From contig JANJTA010000019.1 of the NCBI GenBank assembly GCA_024711345.1, positions 1 to 64,000 on the forward strand: a DNA stretch of 64,000 nt, in the 5' to 3' direction. Below the pieces are notes generated by a model. It saw only the letters and a program-made list of their open reading frames with translations, was not told the origin of the DNA and made no database searches. Both the position numbers and the translations under genes were made by a program. This stretch comes from Rhodanobacter sp. (GTDB taxonomy: Bacteria > Pseudomonadota > Gammaproteobacteria > Xanthomonadales > Rhodanobacteraceae). Positions 8,008-16,452 of the stretch are shown here, piece after piece; position 1 is the stretch's first letter, and every line of letters starts with the position of its first letter.

Positions 8008-9338
8008 ACGCGCAGCGTGCCGCCAGCCTGATCCGCTGCAAGCGCGACGGCGGCGAACTCGATGCCAGCCAGCTGCGCGCGGTGGCGCAGGGGATCGCCA
8101 GCGGCGCCTGGAGCGAAGGCCAGATCGCGGCGTTCGCCATGGCGGTGGCGTGGCGCGGCATGAGCACGTCGGAGTGCCGCCGGTTCACCTTCGCACTGCG
8201 CGATTCCGGCCAGTGCCTGCGCTGGGATCATTTGCCCGGGCCGACCCTGGACAAGCATTCCACCGGCGGCGTCGGCGACGGCGTGAGCCTGCTGCTGGCG
8301 CCGCTGCTGGCGGCCTGCGGCGGCTACGTGCCGATGATTTCCGGCCGTGGCCTGGGCCATACCGGGGGCACCCTCGACAAGCTGGAAAGCGTGGCCGGCT
8401 ACGACGTGCATCCCTCCACCGCGCGCCTGCGCCAGGTGGTGGTGGAGGTCGGCTGCGCTATCGTCGGCCAGGGCGACGAGCTGGTGCCGGCCGACCGCCG
8501 GCTGTACGCGGTGCGCGACGTCACCGCCACGGTGGACGTGGCCGATCTGATGGTCGCCTCGATCCTCTCCAAGAAACTCGCCGGCGGCGCCCGGGCGCTG
8601 CTGCTGGACATCAAGACCGGCAACGGCGCCCAGCTGCCGGGGCTGGCGGCTGCCCGCGCGCTGGCCGAACGCATGCTGGCGGTTGCCGAAGGCAGCGGCC
8701 TCGACCTGCGCGTGGTGTACAGCGACATGGACCAGCTGCTGGGCCGCGAAGCGGGCAATGCGCTGGAGCTGCGTGCGGCGCTGGAGCTGCTGTGCGGCCG
8801 CGGCAACAACCCGCGCCTGCTTGCCCTCACCCTGGAACTGGGCGCGGCGCTGCTTGGCGCGGGCGGCCTGGCCGATGACCGCAGCGACGCGGAGCGGCAG
8901 CTGCGCCGCGCGCTGGACAGCGGCGCGGCGGCCGAGCGCTTCGCCCGCATGGTGGCCGCTCTCGGTGGGCCGGCGGATCTGCTGCAGCGAATGGACATCC
9001 ATCTGGCCAGCGCACCGATCCAACGCGAGGTTCGTTCGCCCGACTCCGGCTACGTGGTGGCGGTGGACGTGCGCACGCTGGGGCAGGCGGTGGTCGAGCT
9101 GGGCGGCGGCCGCAGCCGGCCGGGCCAGGCGCTGGACCATGCGGTGGGCCTGGCCGAGGTACTCGGTTGCGGCAGCGCCGTCGAGGTCGGCCAGCCGCTG
9201 GCGATCATCCACGCCCGCAGCGCCGCCGCCGCCGAGGCGGTGCAGCGCAAGGTGGCGCGCGCGTTCCGCATCACCACCGAGCCGCCGCCGAGCCGGCCGC
9301 TGTGGCAGTGGCACCTGCCGGCGGAGCAGTTCGCGTGA
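8004..9338 (+). CDS. deoA: Thymidine phosphorylase
   Basis: Phosphorolyses thymidine and deoxyuridine to the base and 2-deoxyribose 1-phosphate. 444 residues, typical for bacterial enzymes. The phosphate/substrate motif DKHSTGGVGDGVSLLLAP and SGRGLGHTGGTLDKLE are intact, as is SKKLAGGARALLLDIKTG. The start overlaps the deoC stop. It feeds DeoB and DeoC, encoded on either side. Confidence 0.95.
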   Translation: MNAQRAASLIRCKRDGGELDASQLRAVAQGIASGAWSEGQIAAFAMAVAWRGMSTSECRRFTFALRDSGQCLRWDHLPGPTLDKHSTGGVGDGVSLLLAPLLAACGGYVPMISGRGLGHTGGTLDKLESVAGYDVHPSTARLRQVVVEVGCAIVGQGDELVPADRRLYAVRDVTATVDVADLMVASILSKKLAGGARALLLDIKTGNGAQLPGLAAARALAERMLAVAEGSGLDLRVVYSDMDQLLGREAGNALELRAALELLCGRGNNPRLLALTLELGAALLGAGGLADDRSDAERQLRRALDSGAAAERFARMVAALGGPADLLQRMDIHLASAPIQREVRSPDSGYVVAVDVRTLGQAVVELGGGRSRPGQALDHAVGLAEVLGCGSAVEVGQPLAIIHARSAAAAEAVQRKVARAFRITTEPPPSRPLWQWHLPAEQFA

Positions 9339-10543
9339 GCCGCGCGATCTGGCTGGTGTGCGATTCGCTGGGGCTTGGCGCGGCGCCCGACGCCGCCGCT
9401 TACGGCGACGAAGGTGCCGACACCTTCGGCCACATTGCCGCCGCCTGCGCTGCCGCGGCGCGCGGTCCGTTGCACCTGCCGCAGTTCAGCCGGCTCGGCC
9501 TGCCGCAGGCGCATGCCGCGATCCACGGCCACTCAGCGCCCGGCTTCGCCGGGCTGGCGGCGCCCGAAGGCCTGTGGGGGCATGCGGTGGAACGCGCCTG
9601 CGGCAAGGACACGCCATCGGGCCACTGGGAAACCGCCGGGGTGGTACTGACGCAGCCGTTCGGGCTGTTCGCGCCGGCCGAGCAGTCGTTTCCGCCGACC
9701 CTGCTGCAGGCCCTGGTGGAGCAGGGCGCGCTGCCCGGCGTGCTCGGCAACTGCCATGCCTCCGGCACCGAGATCGTCCAGCGCCTTGGCGCCGAGCACG
9801 TGCGCAGCGGGCGTCCCATCGTCTACACCTCGGCCGATTCGGTGTTCCAGATCGCCGCCCACGAGCAGGCGTTCGGGCTGGACCGGCTGTACCGCTTGTG
9901 CGAGCTGGCGCGCACGCTGCTCGACGACTACCGCATCGGGCGGGTGATCGCGCGGCCGTTCACCGGCGACGCGGAAAGCGGCTTCAGCCGCACCGTGCAC
10001 CGGCGCGACTATGCGCTGCCGCCGCCGGCGCCGACCCTGTTCGACGCGCTGCAGGCGGCCGGCGGCGAGGTCACCGCGATCGGCAAGATCGACGACATCT
10101 TCGCCCACCGCGGCGTGTCGCGCGTGGTGCACGCCTACGGCCACGACGCCCTGTTCGACGCCACGCTGGCGGCGCTGGCGCAGGCCGGCGCGCACAGCCT
10201 GATCGCGACCAACTTCGTCGATTTCGACATGCTGTACGGCCACCGGCGCGACGTGTTCGGCTATGCCGCGGCACTGGAAGCGCTGGACGCGCGGCTGCCG
10301 GAACTGCTGCAGGCGCTGCAGCCGGACGATCTGCTGGTGATCAGCGCCGACCACGGCTGCGACCCGACTTGGCCGGGCAGCGACCACACCCGCGAGTGCA
10401 TCCCGGTGCTGGCGTTCGCGCCGGGGCTGGCGCCGCGCGCGCTGGGCCGGCGCGACAGCTTTGCCGACATCGGCCAGAGCCTGGCCAGCCACCTCGGCCT
10501 GCCGCCGCTGGCGGCCGGCCGCAGTTTCCTTCCTCCCGCATGA
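9335..10543 (+). CDS. deoB: Phosphopentomutase
   Basis: Interconverts (deoxy)ribose 1-phosphate and 5-phosphate. 402 residues from GTG 9335, overlapping the deoA stop. Alkaline-phosphatase-superfamily metal sites are visible: VCDSLGLGAAPDA at the N-terminus, GKDTPSGHWE around the catalytic Thr, DDIFAHRG, NFVDFDMLYGH, and the C-terminal SADHGCDPTWPGSDHTRE. It connects the phosphorylases DeoA and DeoD to the aldolase DeoC. Confidence 0.95.
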   Translation: MSRAIWLVCDSLGLGAAPDAAAYGDEGADTFGHIAAACAAAARGPLHLPQFSRLGLPQAHAAIHGHSAPGFAGLAAPEGLWGHAVERACGKDTPSGHWETAGVVLTQPFGLFAPAEQSFPPTLLQALVEQGALPGVLGNCHASGTEIVQRLGAEHVRSGRPIVYTSADSVFQIAAHEQAFGLDRLYRLCELARTLLDDYRIGRVIARPFTGDAESGFSRTVHRRDYALPPPAPTLFDALQAAGGEVTAIGKIDDIFAHRGVSRVVHAYGHDALFDATLAALAQAGAHSLIATNFVDFDMLYGHRRDVFGYAAALEALDARLPELLQALQPDDLLVISADHGCDPTWPGSDHTRECIPVLAFAPGLAPRALGRRDSFADIGQSLASHLGLPPLAAGRSFLPPA

Positions 10544-10553
10544 CGAGTCCCGC

Positions 10554-11267
10554 ATGAGCACGCCCCACCTCGACGCCCGGCCCGGCGACATCGCCGATAC
10601 CGTCTTGCTGCCGGGCGACCCGCTGCGCGCCAGGCACATCGCGCACGAGTTCCTCGATGGCGTGGTCGAGGTCAACAGCCGCCGCAACATGCTCGGCTAC
10701 AGCGGCCACTACCGCGGCATGCGCGTGTCGGTGATCGGCAGCGGCATGGGCATCCCGTCCTGCGCGATCTACGCCACCGAGCTGGCGCGCGTGTTCGGCG
10801 TGCGGCGGATCGTGCGCGTGGGCACCTGCGGCGGCGTCGGCGACGTCGCGCTGGGCGACCTGCTGCTGGCGCAGGCGGCGTCGACCGACTCGAACTTCAA
10901 CCGGCTGCAGTTCGGCGGCCACGACCTCGCCGCGTGCGCCGATTTCGGCCTGATGCGCGCGGCCGTCGACACCGCCGCCGCGCAGCGCGTGCAGCTGCGC
11001 GTGGCCGGCGTGTTCAGCACCGACTGCTTCTACGGCAACGACCCGCAACTGGTGGCGCGGCTGCTGGCGCACCGCATCCGCGGGGTCGAGATGGAATCGG
11101 CCGGACTGTACGGCGTGGCCATGCGCGAAGGCTTCCGGGCGCTGTCCGTGCTGACCGTCAGCGACCACCTGCAGCACGACGCGCACATGCCGCCGACGCA
11201 GCGCGAACAGGGCCTGGCGCGGATGACCGCGCTGGTGCTGGACAGCCTGCTGCCGGCAGCAGGCTGA
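10554..11267 (+). CDS. deoD: Purine nucleoside phosphorylase
   Basis: Phosphorolyses purine (deoxy)nucleosides. 237 residues from ATG 10554, 10 bp after deoB. High-molecular-mass PNP signatures are present: VLLPGDPLRA at the N-terminus, IGSGMGIPSCAIYATELARV, RVGTCGGVG, the GVEMESAGLYG specificity motif and the catalytic Asp in TVSDHL. Ends in a perfect palindrome that may act as a terminator. Closes a complete deoCABD pathway. Confidence 0.93.
   Translation: MSTPHLDARPGDIADTVLLPGDPLRARHIAHEFLDGVVEVNSRRNMLGYSGHYRGMRVSVIGSGMGIPSCAIYATELARVFGVRRIVRVGTCGGVGDVALGDLLLAQAASTDSNFNRLQFGGHDLAACADFGLMRAAVDTAAAQRVQLRVAGVFSTDCFYGNDPQLVARLLAHRIRGVEMESAGLYGVAMREGFRALSVLTVSDHLQHDAHMPPTQREQGLARMTALVLDSLLPAAG
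11244..11265 (+). terminator. 22-bp perfect palindrome at the end of deoD
   Basis: Positions 11244-11254 and 11255-11265 are perfect reverse complements, covering the last codons of deoD up to its stop. In RNA this folds into a GCCTGCTG/CAGCAGGC stem with a CCGG loop. There is no T tract, so termination is only suggested. It lies between convergent genes. Confidence 0.4.
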
Positions 11268-11291
11268 GTTCCTGCCGGCGCGCCGTCGCGC

Positions 11292-12470
11292 TCAGTCCGG
11301 GCGGTCGCCGGACGAGCACAGCGCCGCGATCTGCGGGTAGCCCGCGAAGGAGGCCCGTGGCGAGCAGCCCGGGCAATCCGGATTGCGCGGCAGCCGCGTC
11401 TTGTGGAACTGCATGCCCAGCGCATCGAAGCTGAGCAACTGGCCGACCAGCGAGTCGCCCAGGCCCAGGATCAGTTTCAGCGCCTCGGTCGCCTGCAGCA
11501 GGCCGACGATGCCGGGGAGCACGCCAAGCACGCCCGCCTCGCTGCAATTGGGCGCGTCGGCCGCGGACGGCGGCCGCGGAAACAGGCAGCGGTAGCACGG
11601 CGAATCGTCGCGGCGCGGATCGAACACGCCGAGCTGCCCGCTGAAGCGCTCCACCGCGCCGTAGATCATCGGCAGCTTCAGGCGCAGCGAGGCACAGGCC
11701 AGCAGGTAGCGGGTGGGAAAGTTGTCGGTGCCGTCGAGCATCAGGTCGTGGCCGGCCAGCAGTCGCTCCACGTTGCCGGCATCCAGCCGTTCGGTCCGCG
11801 TCTCGACGCGGATGCGCGGGTTCAGCGCCTGCAGCGCCATCCGCGCCGACTCGGTTTTGGCCATGCCCACGCGCGCATCGGCGTGGACGACCTGCCGGTG
11901 CAGGTTCGAGCGCTCCACGGTGTCGTCGTCGATCAGGGTGAGCTGGCCGACGCCCGCAGCGGCGAGATACAGCGCCGCCGGCGAGCCCAGCCCGCCGGCG
12001 CCCACGATTGCCACCCTGGCTGCACCCAGGCGGGCCTGCCCGCGCTCGCCGACCTGCGCCAGCTGCAACTGGCGCGCATAGCGCTCGGCGGCATCCGCGT
12101 CGAGCGTGCCGGCGGCGATGGGCAGGCCTTCGGCCTTCCAGCGCGCGAACCCGCCGGCGACCGAGCTCACCTGGCGGTAGCCGAGCCGCTGCAGCGATTC
12201 GGCGGCGAGCAGCGAGCGTTGCCCGGAGGCGCACAGCAGCAGCACGGGGCGATCGCGATCGCCCTGCAGGTCCTCGATGCGCAGCTCGAGCTGGCCGCGC
12301 GACAGGCCCAGCGCATGGGCTGGCACGCCGCCGGCGCGCTCGGCCTCTTCGCGCACGTCGATCAGCAGCGCGCCGAGCGCCTGTTGCGCGAGGGCCTGGG
12401 CCGGAGAAATCTCCGGTATGCGCCGGCGCAGCTGGTCCAGCCAGGAGTCGCGGTTCGTCGGGACGCTCAT
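11292..12470 (-). CDS. moeB: Rhodanese-ThiF fusion, MoeB-like sulfur-carrier adenylyltransferase
   Basis: Probably adenylates the C-terminal Gly of MoaD (16449) for sulfur transfer in molybdopterin synthesis; ThiS or another carrier cannot be excluded. 392 residues. Residues about 20-120 are a rhodanese domain with the LLLCASGQRS active-site loop. The ThiF/E1 domain follows, with AIVGAGGLGSPAALYL, DDDTVERSNLHRQ and DGTDNFPTRYL. The zinc-type cysteines CYRC and CPGC are present. The domain order is the reverse of MoeZ/MOCS3. The start at 12470 was chosen by homology; the frame is open upstream. Confidence 0.85.
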   Translation of the reverse strand: MSVPTNRDSWLDQLRRRIPEISPAQALAQQALGALLIDVREEAERAGGVPAHALGLSRGQLELRIEDLQGDRDRPVLLLCASGQRSLLAAESLQRLGYRQVSSVAGGFARWKAEGLPIAAGTLDADAAERYARQLQLAQVGERGQARLGAARVAIVGAGGLGSPAALYLAAAGVGQLTLIDDDTVERSNLHRQVVHADARVGMAKTESARMALQALNPRIRVETRTERLDAGNVERLLAGHDLMLDGTDNFPTRYLLACASLRLKLPMIYGAVERFSGQLGVFDPRRDDSPCYRCLFPRPPSAADAPNCSEAGVLGVLPGIVGLLQATEALKLILGLGDSLVGQLLSFDALGMQFHKTRLPRNPDCPGCSPRASFAGYPQIAALCSSGDRPD

Positions 12471-12547
12471 GGCGGAAGTCTGTGCGCGGGGCTGAGGGTA
12501 TGCAAGCGCGCGCCCGGGCGGCAGGCGCGGCGGAAACGCGGTGCGGC

Positions 12548-12961
12548 TCAATAGAACTGCAGCACGTTGCCTTCACGGTCGAAGGCGGCGAATTCGGCCA
12601 CGCGGCCGTTGTTGATCGCGTTGACCATGAAGCGCAGGGGCTGCGCGGCCTCGTCGGTGCCCGGGGCCACGCCGGCACGGCCGGACAGGCTGGCGACGCA
12701 CACGATGTCCCATGGCAGGCCGGTGACCGCGGACTCCTCCACCAGTGCGGCGAAGCTGGCGACTTCCTCCGGCGCCTTGTCCACGCACATGCTCGGCGAC
12801 AGGTTGCCGCCTTCGCCCCGCGCCGCGCGTTCGCGCTGCGCGTCGGTGGCCGCCTCCGGCACCTCGACGCGCGCGAAGACGAACAGCAGCCGCTGCGGCT
12901 CGGGCTGCTTGCGGCTTGCATCGAGCAGATCCTGGAAACTGGTCAGCGCCATGCCGGTCAC
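12548..12961 (-). CDS. Conserved small protein, often labelled ribonucleotide reductase subunit alpha
   Basis: A 137-residue cytosolic protein (an alternative start is ATG 12952). LTSFQDLLDASRKQPEPQRL, LLFVFARVE and PSMCVDKAPEE recall a small conserved proteobacterial family that databases name ribonucleotide reductase subunit alpha without evidence. It has no catalytic residues of RNR and is far too short. Its function is unknown. It lies divergently from moaA; the FNR box between them has its -10 on the moaA side. Confidence 0.7.
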   Translation of the reverse strand: MTGMALTSFQDLLDASRKQPEPQRLLFVFARVEVPEAATDAQRERAARGEGGNLSPSMCVDKAPEEVASFAALVEESAVTGLPWDIVCVASLSGRAGVAPGTDEAAQPLRFMVNAINNGRVAEFAAFDREGNVLQFY

Positions 12962-13041
12962 GGTCTCGCGGGGTGGATGGGCAAATTAGCATGCGCTGCG
13001 CGGGCCGGCGCCGCGGTCGTGACAACGTGCCGCACGGCGGG

Positions 13042-13083
13042 TTGACTCCGGTCAATCGTGTCCGCGTGCTGACGCGCTAACGT
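13042..13083 (+). promoter_or_regulatory. FNR-type promoter of the moa operon
   Basis: TTGAC-TCCG-GTCAA at 13042-13055 is a perfect palindrome. TAACGT at 13078-13083 is centred exactly 32 bp from the box centre, giving a start near 13090. No comparable -10 is seen at the equivalent distance on the minus strand. Confidence 0.7.
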
Positions 13084-13089
13084 GACTTG

Positions 13090-13217
13090 TGCGTACACTG
13101 GTGCCGACGCGGTACCCGCACGCAGGTGGCGACCGGAAACGTCGGCCGCGCGCGGCGCGGCTGGCAGATCGCCGGTTCAACGGATCGGCAAGTTCGCCAA
13201 ATCGAAGTGGAGCGGCA
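13090..13217 (+). other. Long 5' leader of moaA, possible structured RNA
   Basis: If transcription starts near 13090, moaA has a leader of about 128 nt. It contains a short stem (GGCGAC pairing with GTC-G-GCC around a CGGAAAC loop, near 13128-13148) and further GC-rich inverted segments. E. coli moaA has a Moco-sensing leader, but no match to that motif could be established by eye. The ribosome-binding site GGAG lies near 13210. Confidence 0.3.
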
Positions 13218-14198
13218 GTGCAGACCCTGGTTGACCATCATGGACGCTCATTTCCCTATCTGCGCCTGTCGTTGACCGAGGCGTGCAATTATCGCTGCGC
13301 GTATTGCCTGCCCGACGGCTACCAGGCAAACGGCCGGCCCGTCTTCCTGGTCATCGAGGAAATCCGCCGGCTGGTGCGCGGCTTCGCCGCGCTGGGCATG
13401 AGCAAGATCCGCCTGACCGGCGGCGAGCCCAGCCTGCGCAAGGACCTGCCGGCGATCATCGCTGCCGTGGCCGCGGTGCCGGGCATCCGCCGGATTGCGC
13501 TGACCACCAACGGCTGCCGCCTGCCGCGGCTGGTGCGCGGCTGGCGCGAGGCGGGGCTGACCGCGCTCAATGTCAGCCTCGACAGCCTCGATGCCGCACG
13601 CTACCTGGACATCACCGGGCACGACCGTTTCGCCGAGGTCACCGAGGGCATCGAGCAGGCGCTCGAGCTGGGCTTCGAGGCGGTGAAGATCAACGCGGTG
13701 CTGCTGCGCGGGCGCAACGACGACGAGCTTCCCGCCTGGCTGGACTACCTGCGCGGGCGCGACGTCGCGCTGCGCTTCATCGAGCTGATGCAAACCGGCG
13801 AGAACCGCGAGTTCTTCGAGCGCCATCACCTGCGCGCCGAGGGCCTGCAGCGGCAACTGCTGGCCGACGGCTGGGTGCTGCGGCCGCGCGCGGCGGACGC
13901 CGGGCCGGCGCTCGAATATGCGCATCCGGACTATCGCGGCCGTATCGGCGTGATCGCGCCGTATGCCCGCGACTTCTGCGCCGGCTGCAATCGGCTGCGG
14001 GTCACCGCGCGGGGCGACCTGCGGCTGTGCCTGTTCGGCAATTTCGGCATTTCGTTGCGGCCGCTGCTGCAGTCCGACGACGACCACGACACCCTGGTGG
14101 CGCACATCGCCACCCAGCTTGGCCTGAAGGCCGCCGGCCACGGCCTGCATCAGGGGCTGACCGGCATCACGCCGCACCTGGCTTCGATCGGAGGATGA
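13218..14198 (+). CDS. moaA: GTP 3',8-cyclase (radical SAM)
   Basis: Radical SAM enzyme converting GTP to 3',8-cyclo-7,8-dihydro-GTP, the first step of Moco synthesis. 326 residues from GTG 13218, chosen for its GGAG Shine-Dalgarno and because homology starts at VQTLVDHHGR. The N-terminal cluster CNYRCAYC (CxxxCxxC) and the C-terminal second cluster, CAGCNRLR followed by CLF, are present. The conserved C-terminal Gly-Gly is retained (ASIGG). Overlaps moaC by ATGA. Expression is probably anaerobic, from the FNR promoter upstream. Confidence 0.95.
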   Translation: MQTLVDHHGRSFPYLRLSLTEACNYRCAYCLPDGYQANGRPVFLVIEEIRRLVRGFAALGMSKIRLTGGEPSLRKDLPAIIAAVAAVPGIRRIALTTNGCRLPRLVRGWREAGLTALNVSLDSLDAARYLDITGHDRFAEVTEGIEQALELGFEAVKINAVLLRGRNDDELPAWLDYLRGRDVALRFIELMQTGENREFFERHHLRAEGLQRQLLADGWVLRPRAADAGPALEYAHPDYRGRIGVIAPYARDFCAGCNRLRVTARGDLRLCLFGNFGISLRPLLQSDDDHDTLVAHIATQLGLKAAGHGLHQGLTGITPHLASIGG

Positions 14199-15202
14199 CC
14201 TTGCCCGCCACCGAACACGTCGCCGCCTTCCACATGGCGGACATCCGCGACAAGCGCCCGACCCGCCGCCGCGCCGTGGCGGTGGGTGAGTTGCTGGCCG
14301 GCCCGGTGGCCTGGCCGCTGATCGTCGAGCGCCGCCTGCCCAAGGGCGATGCGCTGGTGATGGCGGAGGTGGCCGGGCTGCAGGGCGCCAAGCAGGCTTC
14401 GGCGCTGATGCCGTTGTGCCATCCGCTGCCGCTGGAGCTGGTGCGCGTGCACTGCGAGCCGGTGGCCGAGCGGCTGGCGATCCGGGTCTATTGCGAGGTG
14501 GCGACCGAGGCGCGCACCGGGGTGGAGATGGAGGCGCTGGCCGGCGTCAACGCCGCGCTGCTGACGCTGTACGACCTGAGCAAGCCGGTCGAGCCGGCGC
14601 TGGCGATCGGCGGCATCCGTCTGCTGTTCAAGGAGGGCGGCAAGAGCGGCCTGTGGCGGCATCCGGAAGGCATGAGCGAGGCGGAGCAGGCGCATTTCCG
14701 TCCGCGCGACATCGCGCGGCTGCAGGACGTGCCGTGCGCCGTGATCACGCTCAGCGACCGGGCGCACGAGGGCAGCTGCGAGGATCGCTCCGGCCCGCTG
14801 CTGGTGGAAGGCCTGCGCAAGCTGGGCGCGCAGGTGGATCGCGCCGAGGTGCTGCCCGATGGCGTGGAGCCGCTGGCCACGCGCCTGCGCGCGCTGGCCG
14901 CGGCGCAGGTGCGCCTGTGCCTGTGCACCGGCGGCACCGGGCTGGGCCCGCGCGACCTCACGCCCGAGGCGCTGGCGCAGGTGGCCGATCGTCGGGTCGG
15001 CGGGCTGGCCGAGATGCTGCGCAGCGAGAGCGCGCGGCACACGCCGCTGGCGTGGCTGAGCCGGGCCGAGGCGGTGCAGCTGGGGCGCATGCTGGTGCTG
15101 GCCCTGCCGGGCAGTCCGCGGGCGGCAGGCCAGGGCATGGCCATCGTGGCGCCGCTGCTGGCCCATGCGCTGGCCATGATGGATGGCGAGGGACACCCGT
15201 GA
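14195..15202 (+). CDS. moaCB: MoaC-MogA/MoaB fusion
   Basis: A single 335-residue frame with two Moco enzymes. Residues 1 to about 157 are cyclic pyranopterin monophosphate synthase MoaC: MADIRDKRPTRRRAVAVG, KQASALMPLCHPLPLE, TGVEMEALAGVNAALLTLYD and the final KEGGKSG. Residues about 175-330 are a MoaB/MogA-type domain for adenylation of molybdopterin: VITLSDRAHEGSCEDRSGP, CTGGTGLGPRDLTPEA and LPGSPRAAGQGM. Two Moco steps (cPMP formation and MPT adenylation) are thus in one polypeptide. Overlaps both neighbours by 4 bp. Confidence 0.92.
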   Translation: MTLPATEHVAAFHMADIRDKRPTRRRAVAVGELLAGPVAWPLIVERRLPKGDALVMAEVAGLQGAKQASALMPLCHPLPLELVRVHCEPVAERLAIRVYCEVATEARTGVEMEALAGVNAALLTLYDLSKPVEPALAIGGIRLLFKEGGKSGLWRHPEGMSEAEQAHFRPRDIARLQDVPCAVITLSDRAHEGSCEDRSGPLLVEGLRKLGAQVDRAEVLPDGVEPLATRLRALAAAQVRLCLCTGGTGLGPRDLTPEALAQVADRRVGGLAEMLRSESARHTPLAWLSRAEAVQLGRMLVLALPGSPRAAGQGMAIVAPLLAHALAMMDGEGHP

Positions 15203-16452
15203 TCGCTTACCACGACGCGCTGGCGCTCATCCTCGCGCGGACGCGCCCGCTGCCGCAGCGGCCGTGTCCGCTCGAGCAGGCGCTGGGTCGGGTGCTGGCC
15301 CGGCCGGTGAGCAGCCCCGCCGCGTTGCCGCCGTTCGACAATGCCGCGATGGACGGCTTCGCCCTGCATGCCGGCCAGGCGCGGCTGCCGGCCGGCAGCG
15401 AGCATGTCGTGATGGGCGCGCAGGCGGCCGGCGACGCGCTGGCGCGGGCCGACGGTGGCGCCTGGGAGATCATGACCGGCGCGCGCATGCCCGCGGGGAT
15501 GGACACGGTGGTGCCGGTGGAGCAGGTCGAGATCGTCGAGCACGATGGCGACGGCCGGCCGCGGCGCATCCGCCTGGGCGTCGACGTCGAGGCCGGCCGG
15601 CACGTGCGCCGCTGCGGCGAGGACGTGCCGCTCGGCGCCGCGCTGATGCCAGCGGGCGAGCTGCTGCAGGCGCAGCACCTGGCGCTGCTGGCCGCCCTGG
15701 GCATCGGCGAGGTCGCGGTCGCGCAGCGTCCGCGCGTGGCCGTCATCTGCACCGGCCGGGAACTGGTGGACGACCCCCGCCAGCCGCTGCAGAGCGGGCA
15801 GATCCGCAACAGCAACGGCCCGTTCCTGGCCACGCGCCTCGCCGCCGCCGGCGCGCAGGTGGTGTATCGGCAGACGGTGGCGGACGATCCGGCGGCCTTC
15901 GTGCGCGCGCTGGGCGAGGCGCTGCACGCCGGGGCCACCGTGGTGCTCAGTACCGGCGCGGTTTCGATGGGGCGCCACGATTTCGTGCCCGATGCACTGC
16001 GCGGACTCGGTGCGCAGATCCATTTCCACAAGCTGCGGATCCGTCCGGGCAAGCCGTTGCTGTTTGCCAGCCTGCCGGATGGCGCGTTGTTCTTCGGGCT
16101 GCCGGGGAACCCGGTGTCCAGCGCGGTGGGCCTGCGCTTCTTCGTCGAGCCGGCCCTGCGCGGCATGCTCGGCCTGCCGCCGGAGCGCCCGCTGCGGTTG
16201 CCGCTGCGACAGCGCTTCGAGCAGCGCGTGTCGTTGCGGTGCTTCCTCAAGGGCAAGCTGGCGCTGGCGGCCGACGGACGCCTGCAGGCTGTGCTGCTGG
16301 ACGGGCAGGAGTCGTTCCGGATCCGGCCCTTGCTCGACACCGGCGCCTGGGTAGTGCTTGCCGAGGATGCGCAGATTCGCGAGCCGGGCAGCATGGTCGA
16401 GGTTTACCCACTGGGGCACCTGCCGCCGCTGGCGATCGGGAGCGAGGCATGA
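15199..16452 (+). CDS. moeA: Molybdopterin molybdotransferase
   Basis: Inserts molybdate into adenylated molybdopterin. 417 residues from GTG 15199, which overlaps the previous stop. FDNAAMDGFAL near residue 50 and the ITGARMPAG-type loop (here IMTGARMPAGMDTVVPVE) are diagnostic, with TGRELVDDPRQPLQSGQIRNSN, STGAVSMGRHDF and GLPGNPVSS further on. Part of the contiguous Moco operon; the overlap with moaD is ATGA. Confidence 0.95.
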   Translation: MIAYHDALALILARTRPLPQRPCPLEQALGRVLARPVSSPAALPPFDNAAMDGFALHAGQARLPAGSEHVVMGAQAAGDALARADGGAWEIMTGARMPAGMDTVVPVEQVEIVEHDGDGRPRRIRLGVDVEAGRHVRRCGEDVPLGAALMPAGELLQAQHLALLAALGIGEVAVAQRPRVAVICTGRELVDDPRQPLQSGQIRNSNGPFLATRLAAAGAQVVYRQTVADDPAAFVRALGEALHAGATVVLSTGAVSMGRHDFVPDALRGLGAQIHFHKLRIRPGKPLLFASLPDGALFFGLPGNPVSSAVGLRFFVEPALRGMLGLPPERPLRLPLRQRFEQRVSLRCFLKGKLALAADGRLQAVLLDGQESFRIRPLLDTGAWVVLAEDAQIREPGSMVEVYPLGHLPPLAIGSEA

